Shown here: positions 1 to 7,221 of the stretch, one piece after another
Position numbering within the stretch: the stretch's first letter is position 1
How the letters are laid out: every line of letters starts with the position of its first letter
Assembly: GCA_964472165.1 (NCBI GenBank)
Contig: CAYYJE010000105.1
Location: 1 to 10,237, forward strand
From: UBA1413 sp964472165
GTDB lineage: Bacteria; Bacteroidota; Bacteroidia; Bacteroidales; Prolixibacteraceae
Reading direction: 5' to 3'
DNA: 10,237 nucleotides
Notes under the pieces: generated by a model
Databases searched by the model: none
Told to the model about the DNA's origin: nothing
Seen by the model: only the letters and a program-made list of their open reading frames with translations
Translations under genes and position numbers: made by a program

Positions 1-1629
1 CCGAAAATCGGGGACAACCATTCCCTGAACCTTCTTGTGGGTGCCAATGCGGAGTCGTCGACCCGCAGGAACCTTTACGACAGGAGGGATAACTACCTTT
101 ATCCCGACAAGCCGAACTTCATCCTGATGGATGGGATTAATTATGTGATGGAAGAGCGCAGCATCGACTGGGGTTTTCTCGGGATTTTTACCCGTTTGAA
201 TTACGCCTTTAAAGGAAAATACCTGTTTGAATTCAGCACGCGTTACGACGGGTCATCCAAATTCCCGACCAATGAGCAGTGGGGGATTTTCCCCTCGGCA
301 TCGGTTGGATGGCGCATTTCCGACGAAAACTTTATGGCAGGAACCAAAAACTGGCTCGACAATTTAAAGGTCCGTTTCTCGGCGGGTACGCTGGGTAACG
401 GGAACGTGGATCCCTATTCTTACCTGGAACTGATGAATGTGGCTAAGACCTCCATTCTGCTCGACGGGGGATTTCAGACTTATACCAGTCTGCCCAAGCT
501 GATCCCCGACAACCTGACGTGGGAAAAGTCAACCACCTTTAATCCCGGAATTGATGCCGACCTTTTCAGGGGAAGGTTTAACCTTACCTTTGACTGGTAC
601 AGGCGGAATACCACCGACATGTACGTACTGGGTCCCGATCTTCCGCAAGTGCTGGGAACAAGCGCTCCCCAGGGAAACTATGCCGACTTGAAGACCATTG
701 GCTGGGAAATCTCAGTCGGCTGGAAAGACCGTGTTCGCGTGGGGAACGAGAACCTCTCCTACAATTTCAAATTCATGCTTTGGGACAGCCAGAGCTGGAT
801 TACCAAGTACCTCGGCAACGAGAACCAGTTCCTCAGTTCTTATTATGTGGGACAGCGGCTGGGCGACATCTGGGGGTACACCATTGAAGGGTTGTTTTCC
901 ACTCCTGAGGAGATCGCCGCTCATCCCGACCAGTCGAAACTGGCCGTTTCGAAGGGGAAGATCCTCCTTCCCGGTGACCTCAAGTTCAAGAACCTGAATG
1001 ACGACAACGAGATCTACCGTGGCGCCAATACCCTGACCGATCATGGTGACCTGAGCATCATCGGCAACGACAGGGAACGGTACCGCTTCGGATTTAACAC
1101 GGGCGCCAACTACAAAGGTGTCGGATTAAACCTCTTCTTCCAGGGAGTTGGGAAAAGGGATTGGTATCCCAACATCGAATCGGGATATTTCTATGGGCAG
1201 TACAACCGTCATTACGGCTATTATCCGACCGATCAGATCGGGAACACCTGGATCGAAGGGGTCAATGAGGATCCCAATGCCTACTGGCCGCGCCAGCGGA
1301 CCTATCTGGCCAATTCCACTTCAAAACCCATGGGTGTGAAGAATAACCGTTACCTGCAGGATGCGAAGTATGTCAGGCTGAAAACCCTGAGTCTCGACTA
1401 TTCGCTGCCGGAATCCCTCCTCTCCAGAATGAAAATCGGCGGTTTGAAATTCTATGTGTCGGGCGAAAACCTCTGGACGCTGACAGGACTGACCAAGCAT
1501 ACCACCAATTTTGATCCGGAAGTGATTGAATCGGGTGACCCTGATCAGGCGTCCAACGACAATGTGGAGGACGGCTACAGCTATCCGATGTTGAAAAGCA
1601 TCACGCTTGGTATTAATATCACATTTTAA
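1..1629 (+). CDS. SusC-like TonB-dependent outer-membrane receptor, C-terminal half (5' end outside window)
   Basis: This gene encodes the beta-barrel part of a SusC/RagA-type TonB-dependent transporter, which imports glycans or other large ligands across the outer membrane with its SusD partner. The frame is open from base 1, so the start lies upstream; the GTG at 37 is an internal valine. About 542 residues are visible against roughly 1000 for the family, so the signal peptide, carboxypeptidase-like domain, TonB box and plug are missing. Seen directly: alternating barrel-strand segments such as KGKYLFEFSTRYDGSSKF, the family-typical WGIFPSASVGWRIS, the late segment YVRLKTLSLDYSLP, FYVSGENLWTLTG near the end, and a C-terminal strand ending in Phe (LGINITF), the usual barrel-insertion signature. 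Its stop is 11 bases before the susD-like start, so the two are almost certainly co-transcribed. The ligand cannot be told from this half. Confidence 0.95.
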   Translation, partial: PKIGDNHSLNLLVGANAESSTRRNLYDRRDNYLYPDKPNFILMDGINYVMEERSIDWGFLGIFTRLNYAFKGKYLFEFSTRYDGSSKFPTNEQWGIFPSASVGWRISDENFMAGTKNWLDNLKVRFSAGTLGNGNVDPYSYLELMNVAKTSILLDGGFQTYTSLPKLIPDNLTWEKSTTFNPGIDADLFRGRFNLTFDWYRRNTTDMYVLGPDLPQVLGTSAPQGNYADLKTIGWEISVGWKDRVRVGNENLSYNFKFMLWDSQSWITKYLGNENQFLSSYYVGQRLGDIWGYTIEGLFSTPEEIAAHPDQSKLAVSKGKILLPGDLKFKNLNDDNEIYRGANTLTDHGDLSIIGNDRERYRFGFNTGANYKGVGLNLFFQGVGKRDWYPNIESGYFYGQYNRHYGYYPTDQIGNTWIEGVNEDPNAYWPRQRTYLANSTSKPMGVKNNRYLQDAKYVRLKTLSLDYSLPESLLSRMKIGGLKFYVSGENLWTLTGLTKHTTNFDPEVIESGDPDQASNDNVEDGYSYPMLKSITLGINITF

Positions 1630-1640
1630 AACAAGGCATT

Positions 1641-3416
1641 ATGAAAAAAATATTCATAGGATCACTGCTGTTTGCCGGTATTATGCTCACTGCATGTGAG
1701 GATTTACTGGAGAAGGAGCCCATTCATCAACTGAATGCTTCTACTTTCTTCACTTCGGAAAACGATTTGAAGATCTATTCCCATTCCTTTTACGTCAACG
1801 ACCTGCCTACGGCAGATGACATTGCCAAAGAGGATGGAACGTCGGATTATGCAGCCATCAATACTCCCGGGACCTTTCTGTCGGGTAAATGGGGAGCGGT
1901 TGAGCAGGGCGGTTGGGGAATCAGCAACTGGAGTGCTTTGAGGAATATCAACTATTTTCTCGGGAAAGCAGCAGATACGCCGGTTTCACCCGAAGTGCTG
2001 AACCATTACATGGGATTGGCCCGTTACTGGAGGGCGGTTTTCTATTTCCAGAAGGTACAGACCTTCGGGGCGGTACCCTGGTATGACAAGGCGCTCAATC
2101 CGGATGACCCGGAACTGAACAAGCCGCGCGACAGCAGGGAGTTTATCATGGGCAAGGTACTCGAAGATATCAATTTTGCCGCCACCCATATGCGGGAGAC
2201 CAAAGATACCTACAGCAGTCTGGTAAACCGGTTTACCGCCCTGGCCATGAAATCGAGAATTTGTCTTTTCGAGGGAACCTACCGTAAATACCATACCGGA
2301 TTGGGTCTTACCGATGCCAACGTTTGGTTGCAGGAAGCTGCCAATGCGGCAAAAGAAGTGATCGATTCGAAGCAGTATCAGTTGTACAACACCGGGAAGC
2401 CGGAAAGCGATTACCGTACGCTCTTTATTTCGGAGGATATGTCGGGGATGCCCAAAATTGCCGGTGAGGTAATCTTTGCGCGTCTGATGAACACCGAGTC
2501 GAGGGTGTGGCACGACCTGACCTGGAATTTCAATTCCCAGACCAACGGCAGCCGCTGGTCGCTGCTGAGGCCTTTTGTCAACACATACCTGATGCGGGAT
2601 GGCAGCCGGTTTACGGAAAAGACAGGTTTTGAAACCATGGAGTTCTATAATGAGATGAAGAACAGGGATTACCGGTTGAGCCAGACTATCCGTACCGAAG
2701 GCTATTACCGTGCAAACGGGACCATCGCACCTCCCGACTTCGCGGTAACGCTGACAGGCTACCAGATGATGAAATGGAGTCTCGACGACTCATGGCACGA
2801 TGGCCAGGGGCAGTGTACCAACAACATTCCCATTATCCGGTATGCCGAAGTGCTGCTTAATTATGCGGAAGCCAAGGCTGAACTGGGGCAATTCGGAAGT
2901 GCGGAGTGGGATATGACCATCAGGCCGCTCAGGGCCCGGGCAGGCGTGTCGGGTGCAGAACCCGTCAATGCCGATCCTTATCTGCAAACCCAATTCTTCA
3001 CCGGAATCTCCAACAAATACCTGCTTGAAATCAGGAGGGAAAGGGGTATCGAGCTCTGTTTCGAGGGACAGCGGTACCAGGATCTCATGCGGTGGAAACT
3101 GGGAGATCTTCTTTCATCGGAAAAATCACCTTGGCTGGGTATTTACATTCCTGCCAAGAATGTCAACTACGACCTGAACGGCGATGGAAAAGCCGACGTC
3201 TGCATCGTGGACAAACTGCCCGGCACCACCACTCCGGGCGTGAAATATGTGATTCTGGGCGCCAACATCCGTCTCAGTGAGGGCACTTCAGGGTATCTGA
3301 ACTGGGCATATGGCATCAACCGGAGCTGGGACGACAAGAAATACCTGCGACCGGTTCCCCAGAGTGCCATTACTTTAAATCCCGATCTCCTCCCGCAGAA
3401 TCCGGGTTGGGATTGA
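1641..3416 (+). CDS. SusD/RagB-like outer-membrane lipoprotein
   Basis: This is the surface substrate-binding lid that pairs with the SusC-like receptor upstream. The 591-residue length is usual for the family. Residues 1-19 form a lipoprotein signal with lipobox LTAC (Cys19), followed at once by acidic residues (Glu-Asp), as in surface-exported Bacteroidota lipoproteins. The helical TPR-like core shows ARYWRAVFYFQKVQTFGAVPW (127-147). The C-terminal SusD signatures are IPIIRYAEVLLNYAEAKAELG (396-416), IRRERGIELCFEGQRYQDLM (464-483) and the closing YLRPVPQSAITLNPDL (568-583). Residues 511-519 (DLNGDGKAD) resemble a calcium-binding loop. The start ATG at 1641 is fixed by the signal peptide; no strong ribosome binding site precedes it. 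The ligand is unknown: pairing with a phosphoesterase rather than glycosidases leaves sugars, phosphorylated sugars and other polymers open. Confidence 0.96.
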   Translation: MKKIFIGSLLFAGIMLTACEDLLEKEPIHQLNASTFFTSENDLKIYSHSFYVNDLPTADDIAKEDGTSDYAAINTPGTFLSGKWGAVEQGGWGISNWSALRNINYFLGKAADTPVSPEVLNHYMGLARYWRAVFYFQKVQTFGAVPWYDKALNPDDPELNKPRDSREFIMGKVLEDINFAATHMRETKDTYSSLVNRFTALAMKSRICLFEGTYRKYHTGLGLTDANVWLQEAANAAKEVIDSKQYQLYNTGKPESDYRTLFISEDMSGMPKIAGEVIFARLMNTESRVWHDLTWNFNSQTNGSRWSLLRPFVNTYLMRDGSRFTEKTGFETMEFYNEMKNRDYRLSQTIRTEGYYRANGTIAPPDFAVTLTGYQMMKWSLDDSWHDGQGQCTNNIPIIRYAEVLLNYAEAKAELGQFGSAEWDMTIRPLRARAGVSGAEPVNADPYLQTQFFTGISNKYLLEIRRERGIELCFEGQRYQDLMRWKLGDLLSSEKSPWLGIYIPAKNVNYDLNGDGKADVCIVDKLPGTTTPGVKYVILGANIRLSEGTSGYLNWAYGINRSWDDKKYLRPVPQSAITLNPDLLPQNPGWD

Positions 3417-3424
3417 TAGATTTG
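3417..3424 (+). promoter_or_regulatory. Perfect Bacteroidota -7 element without a recognisable -33 box
   Basis: TAGATTTG matches TAnnTTTG exactly and begins on the base after the susD stop codon. No TTTG-like -33 element sits 19-21 bases upstream. If active, it would give the phosphoesterase its own transcript with a leader of about 100 bases that includes the hairpin at 3446-3481. An eight-base motif with two free positions is easily met by chance. Confidence 0.2.
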
Positions 3425-3445
3425 ATGTTTTACCGGCTTTATACC

Positions 3446-3481
3446 GAAAGAGATGCTGGAATCACTTCCTGCCTCTCTTTC
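3446..3481 (+). other. Long imperfect hairpin between the susD-like and phosphoesterase genes
   Basis: Arms 3446-3461 and 3466-3481 pair at 14 of 16 positions around a TCAC loop. The outer 8 pairs (GAAAGAGA with TCTCTTTC) and inner 4 pairs (GGAA with TTCC) are perfect, with two single mismatches between (3454/3473 and 3457/3470). It starts 30 bases after the susD stop. No T-run follows, so it is not a standard intrinsic terminator. It could be a weak attenuator, an RNA-processing or mRNA-stabilising element separating expression of the uptake pair from the phosphoesterase, or a protein-binding site. The pairing is seen directly; the role is inference. Confidence 0.5.
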
Positions 3482-3528
3482 AGGTAGGGCCGGGACCTTG
3501 CAGGACAGGGCTTTTTAAAAGGACAAGT

Positions 3529-5106
3529 ATGATTGAGCGCAGTGTAAGAAAGACGAAGCCGGTTTTCGGAATGATCTCCAGGAGGTTATTTCTGTGCGGG
3601 TTGGCAGTATGGATGATGTGGGTTGTTCCCGGATGCCACAAAGATCCTGTGGAGGAACCGGAAGAAAAGCCTGTAGTGGAGGAGATAGTCCCTGATCCTG
3701 GAATGGACCTGTATGGTTTACTCACGGATGAGAGCGGAAACCCGGTGGCGGGTGTGGTGGTAAGCGATGGTTTTCAGTGCACGGTAACCAATGCCAAAGG
3801 GATATACCAGATGAAGAAAAATGCTGGCGCTGAATTTGTCCATTACTCAGTTCCTTCGGGGTATGCGGTTCCCACGGCAAGCACCACCGTGCAGATGGCT
3901 ATGTTCTACGCATCGACAGGCACCAAACGCCGGCACGACTTTCAGTTGAAAAAACTCCCTTCTCCCGAAACAGAATTTACGCTCGTGTGTATCGGCGATC
4001 CGCAGGTGACCAGCAACGATGAGGTTAACAGGTTCAAATATGAAACCATGGACGACCTCAAAACCTTTACCAATTCGATTCAGGGATCCGTTTACGGACT
4101 GGTGATGGGTGATGTGACGGGCGACAAACCTGTCTTGTTTGACCAGATGAAAGCCCTGATGGGGTCCTCCCGGATGCCGGTTTTTACCACCATCGGAAAC
4201 CACGACAAAGTGCCCGGAACCCAGAGTGGTCAACCCCGGACCACCGGTGATTTCACACGGGTGTTCGGACCACTGAATTACTCTTTCAACCGGGGTGATG
4301 TCCATTTTGTATGTCTCGACAATGTGATTTATACCAATTCCTCCGACTACGGAGGTGGATTCACCACCAGTCAGATCGAATGGCTGAAGCAGGATCTGAG
4401 TTATGTTCCGAAAAACAAAATGGTCATTGTGTATTGCCATATTCCTGTCCGGGGCACTTCGGGAATTGCGAACCGTTCCCAGTTGCTGAGCGCCTTGCAG
4501 GGATTTGCCGAAGTGCACCTGATGAGCGGGCACACCCATTACACGGAGAACTATTTGCATACCAGTCCGGTAAATGCTTTCGAACATGTTCATGCAGCCG
4601 CATGCGGTGCCTGGTGGCGTTCGACGATTAACGGCGACGGCACCCCGAATGGATACGCAGTGTATCGCGTCAGCGGCAACAGCCTGAAGGAGTGGTATTA
4701 CAAGCCTGTCAAATATGGCAAGGATTATCAGATCCGTCTTCACAGGGGAGATGCCTCCTATGGAGGACCCTACGGCTATTTTAATTACAACCAGGGCAGC
4801 AATTCGGTGATCGCCAATGTGTGGAATGCGGACAGTCAGTGGAAAGTCGAGGCTTTCGAAAACGGGGTAAGTAAGGGTGCCCTCACCCCTCTTTCTGCCT
4901 CTATGCGCGATGCCTGGAGCCTGGGGTATCATATAGGGGTTCTCAACAGGAATCCAGATAACTACAGTCCGGCTTGCAAACATCTCTATCTCTACCAGAT
5001 GGTAAATCCGGAAGCAACCCTTGAAATCAGGGCCACCGACCGGTTTGGCACTGTCTATACGCAGAACAGGATCATTTCCGATTTTGTCACTGCCACCGGG
5101 TATTGA
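3529..5106 (+). CDS. Calcineurin-like phosphoesterase lipoprotein (CalcN and CalcC flanking domains)
   Basis: This is a predicted exported metallophosphoesterase that hydrolyses phosphomono- or diesters using a two-metal site. The 525 residues read: signal and lipobox VPGC (Cys36), an acidic Pro/Glu tether (about 38-57), an N-terminal beta-sandwich (59-140), then the catalytic core with GDPQ (156-159), GDVTGD (194-199), GNHD (223-226), His304 and GHTH (334-337). ACGAWW (358-363) and NGDGTPNGY (368-376) are typical of the C-terminal domain seen in this Bacteroidota subfamily. The first metal motif has Gln where classical enzymes have His; I believe this is a family trait rather than damage. 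ATG 3529 is preferred because AAAAGGA lies just upstream, but Met15 (3571) would give a more compact signal peptide (SRRLFLC, Tat-like). The gene lies 112 bases after the susD-like gene, suggesting work on the imported ligand. The substrate is unknown. Confidence 0.93.
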   Translation: MIERSVRKTKPVFGMISRRLFLCGLAVWMMWVVPGCHKDPVEEPEEKPVVEEIVPDPGMDLYGLLTDESGNPVAGVVVSDGFQCTVTNAKGIYQMKKNAGAEFVHYSVPSGYAVPTASTTVQMAMFYASTGTKRRHDFQLKKLPSPETEFTLVCIGDPQVTSNDEVNRFKYETMDDLKTFTNSIQGSVYGLVMGDVTGDKPVLFDQMKALMGSSRMPVFTTIGNHDKVPGTQSGQPRTTGDFTRVFGPLNYSFNRGDVHFVCLDNVIYTNSSDYGGGFTTSQIEWLKQDLSYVPKNKMVIVYCHIPVRGTSGIANRSQLLSALQGFAEVHLMSGHTHYTENYLHTSPVNAFEHVHAAACGAWWRSTINGDGTPNGYAVYRVSGNSLKEWYYKPVKYGKDYQIRLHRGDASYGGPYGYFNYNQGSNSVIANVWNADSQWKVEAFENGVSKGALTPLSASMRDAWSLGYHIGVLNRNPDNYSPACKHLYLYQMVNPEATLEIRATDRFGTVYTQNRIISDFVTATGY

Positions 5107-5129
5107 TTCCGGAACCGGACATGACTGTT

Positions 5130-5153
5130 ATTTCCGTATATTTATCCGGAAAT
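5130..5153 (+). repeat. Inverted repeat upstream of the nitroreductase gene
   Basis: ATTTCCG (5130-5136) and CGGAAAT (5147-5153) are perfect 7-base inverted arms around a 10-base centre. The centre contains TATATTTA, one mismatch from the Bacteroidota -7 element. TCCGGAA occurs at 5108-5114, as part of the palindrome TTCCGGAA (5107-5114), and again at 5145-5151. The element is 21 bases before the nitroreductase start. It could be an operator over a promoter, or a weak stem ending the phosphoesterase message; there is no T-run. Confidence 0.35.
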
Positions 5154-5174
5154 CAACTATAATGTTTCTGACCC

Positions 5175-5738
5175 ATGAAGATTAAACTGTTATCGATTGT
5201 AATGGTCATGTTTGCCGGAGCAAACCTGATGGCCCAGGAGTCGGACAATTGTGTGACCCGGACGATTCTTTCCGGTTATTCGGAGAAGGCCTATTCTTCT
5301 GAATCTGTTTCTGACCAGCAACTTGACATGATCCTCCGGTGCGGCATCAAGGCACCGAGTGCCAGAAACCTTCAACCCTGGAAGTTTACGGTGATCAGGG
5401 AAGCAGCTGCCATGAAAGAAGTCATCGGCGATGTGGTTCCCGGGAATGTGCTTGTCGTGGTGTCGGGCAAGGAGTCAGAAAGCGGAACTACGCCTGATTT
5501 TGACTGCGGACTGGCTACTGAAAGCATGTTTTTGGCGGCACACGGCTTGGGTCTGGGCGCCCGCATTTACGGAAGTCCTGCCGGTAAAGTCAACTCCCGC
5601 AAGGAGTTCTTCGGGATCCCCGAAGGGTATAAGGCTGTGGTGGTGCTCAGAATCGGGCAGGTTGACAAAAGCGTGGATGCCGTGACGGCTGCCACACCCC
5701 GGAAAAGCATGGAGGAGATCGTCAATTTCAGGGAGTAG
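5175..5738 (+). CDS. Exported nitroreductase-family flavoprotein
   Basis: This is a small (187-residue) nitroreductase-fold protein; the family uses FMN and NAD(P)H to reduce nitro groups, quinones or flavins, and some members do other flavin chemistry. Seen: RTILSGYSEKAYSSESVSDQQ (29-49, the family's opening Arg and strand), APSARNLQPWKFTVI (60-74, FMN-binding signature) and DCGLATESMFLAAHGLGLGA (110-129), the usual central helix. An N-terminal hydrophobic stretch (about 4-19) ending LMA before Gln21 looks like a Sec signal peptide, with no twin arginine and no lipobox. Near the C-terminus DAVTAAT (168-174) resembles the ApbE flavin-transfer target, followed by PRKS, which may instead be the usual FMN-phosphate-contacting tail. 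The start is 68 bases after the phosphoesterase stop, so read-through is possible. The tail overlaps the opposite-strand permease by 11 bases. The physiological substrate is unknown. Confidence 0.9.
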   Translation: MKIKLLSIVMVMFAGANLMAQESDNCVTRTILSGYSEKAYSSESVSDQQLDMILRCGIKAPSARNLQPWKFTVIREAAAMKEVIGDVVPGNVLVVVSGKESESGTTPDFDCGLATESMFLAAHGLGLGARIYGSPAGKVNSRKEFFGIPEGYKAVVVLRIGQVDKSVDAVTAATPRKSMEEIVNFRE

Positions 5739-7119
5739 CACTTCGCTTCATCAGAAAGTAGAAGGGGATGCCGGCCAGGATAAGGACGATGCCGATGGCG
5801 GCTTCGCGGGGCCGGGTGACGAAGGTGTTCACAACCAGGCCGATGCAGAAGAGGATGTAAAGGGCGGGCACCAAGGGATACCCCCATACTTTATAGGGGC
5901 GGTGGGCATCAGGCATCCTGCGCCGCAGGATGAAAACCCCCAAAGTGGTGGCCCCGTAGAAGATAAAAACCGCAAAGATGATCATGTCGGTGAGCTGGTC
6001 GAAAGTTCCCGTGAGTACCAGCACCGAAGCCCATATCCCCTGCCAGAGGAGGGAATTTCCGGGAACGCCGGCCCTGTTGATGCGGCCGATAGCCCGGGGG
6101 AAAAGTCCATCGCGGGCCATGGCATAGTAAGGTCTGGCGCCCGTGAGGATGCTGGCGTTGGTACACCCCAGGGTGGTGACCAGGATCAGCACCGAAATGA
6201 GCATTACCCCCGTGTGGCCTCCGAAGGTGCGAACGGCCTCCACGGCGGCAATCTGATTGCCGGCAACGTTGACAGCCTGCAGCTCCGGAATCGTCAGAAG
6301 CGACAGGTAGGTGTAGTTGACCAGCAGATACACCGCGATGACAATGAAGACCCCGGTGACGATTCCCCGGGGAATGTTGTGGTGCGCGTTTTTAAGCTCC
6401 CCGCCGATGTAACCCACCGACACCCATCCCTGGTAAGCCCAGAAGGCGGCCAGCATAGCCGTAAAAAAGGCAGGCACGGTGACCGTGCCTCCCCTCAACT
6501 GGCCCGGATTGAAAATCTCCCCTGAAGAAACGGGGTGACTGGCCAGGCCGAAAATGACGATCCCCGACAATCCCGCGGCCACCAGAAAAAGAATAACCTT
6601 GCTGGTGAGCGCCCCGCTTTTGAGTCCCGAGATGTTAAGGAAGGAAAGTCCCATGATCAGCCCGATGGAAACCAGCTTGATGCCGGAATCGCGGAAGGGG
6701 TAAAAGATGCCTCCGAGGGAGAAGTCCGCCAATGAGGGGAGCACCTCCGGGATGGGAAGGAGGTTGTGGAGCGACTGGGTGAAGACGTAAGCCAGGGAAG
6801 AGATGGTGGCCGTTTGGATGACGGTAAAGAGGGACCATCCATAGAGGAATGAGAAGAAGCGGTTGTAGATTTTCCGGAGGTAGACGAAGTCGCCGCCCGT
6901 GCCGGCAAGGAGCCCGGCCACCTCGGCATTGCTCAGGGCCCCCATGAGGGTGATGAGGCCACCGGCGAGCCAGGCCAGCAGGATCCAGAGCGGCGAGGGC
7001 AGCTCCGCAGCCATAGGGGCGATCTTTTTGTACACCCCCGAGCCAATGATGTTGGCCACCACGAAAATGATGATGTAACCCAGTCCGAGCACCCCGGCCA
7101 GCTTCTGTTTCTCCCTCAT
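5728..7119 (-). CDS. APC-superfamily amino acid permease, LAT/SteT-like
   Basis: This is an inner-membrane amino acid transporter or exchanger of 463 residues with about 12 hydrophobic segments, the normal size. TM1 carries the unwound substrate-binding motif NIIGSGVY (23-30). GELKNAHHNIPRGI (239-252, between TM6 and TM7) matches the APC pattern xEvkNPxrniPrai. ARDGLFP (335-341) and HRPYKVWGYPLVPALYI (406-422) are typical of the LAT branch, which includes bacterial serine/threonine exchangers. Substrate specificity cannot be read from the sequence. The ATG at 7119 is chosen because it begins a normal short cytoplasmic N-terminus before TM1; the longer open frame reaching 7794 is antisense to the MFS gene and has no membrane-protein character. 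There is no clear Shine-Dalgarno sequence. It is divergent from the MFS gene and convergent with the nitroreductase. Confidence 0.94.
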   Translation of the reverse strand: MREKQKLAGVLGLGYIIIFVVANIIGSGVYKKIAPMAAELPSPLWILLAWLAGGLITLMGALSNAEVAGLLAGTGGDFVYLRKIYNRFFSFLYGWSLFTVIQTATISSLAYVFTQSLHNLLPIPEVLPSLADFSLGGIFYPFRDSGIKLVSIGLIMGLSFLNISGLKSGALTSKVILFLVAAGLSGIVIFGLASHPVSSGEIFNPGQLRGGTVTVPAFFTAMLAAFWAYQGWVSVGYIGGELKNAHHNIPRGIVTGVFIVIAVYLLVNYTYLSLLTIPELQAVNVAGNQIAAVEAVRTFGGHTGVMLISVLILVTTLGCTNASILTGARPYYAMARDGLFPRAIGRINRAGVPGNSLLWQGIWASVLVLTGTFDQLTDMIIFAVFIFYGATTLGVFILRRRMPDAHRPYKVWGYPLVPALYILFCIGLVVNTFVTRPREAAIGIVLILAGIPFYFLMKRSATP

Positions 7120-7147
7120 GGTAAGCGTTCTGTTGGTGATGAAGACC

Positions 7148-7155
7148 CGAAGATA
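7148..7155 (-). promoter_or_regulatory. Candidate -7 element for the APC permease
   Basis: On the minus strand 7155-7148 reads TATCTTCG, one base off TAnnTTTG, placed 28 bases before the ATG at 7119. The expected -33 position (7178-7175) reads GTTC, a poor match. The placement suits a short leader, but sequence support is weak. Confidence 0.25.
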
Positions 7156-7171
7156 AGAAAAATCGGCGCGG

Positions 7172-7202
7172 TTAGAACGTATGGGTATAAATGCTACTTT
7201 TG
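7172..7202 (+). promoter_or_regulatory. Candidate Bacteroidota promoter for the MFS transporter
   Basis: TACTTTTG at 7195-7202 is a perfect TAnnTTTG -7 element. TTAG at 7172-7175 is one mismatch from the TTTG -33 element, and the spacing of 19 bases is the preferred one. The ATG at 7222 is 19 bases past the element, predicting a short leader of about 12-16 bases. This is the best promoter candidate in the window. Confidence 0.55.
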
Positions 7203-7221
7203 GCACCCTGATTTCGACGGA

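Noticed and set aside
37..39. GTG as the start of the SusC-like gene
   Set aside because: The frame is open and family-like upstream to base 1, and the protein lacks its first half, so this is an internal valine.
3847..4983. 378-codon open frame antisense to the phosphoesterase
   Set aside because: The sense strand encodes a complete enzyme with all motifs. The antisense product has no recognisable domain and is a codon-bias shadow.
5902..6525. 207-codon open frame antisense to the APC permease
   Set aside because: Low-complexity charged product opposite transmembrane helices that fit the permease family.
7126..7179. CGTTCT/AGAACG inverted repeat in the divergent APC-MFS region
   Set aside because: Six-base arms separated by 42 bases are expected by chance, and the flanks do not extend the match.
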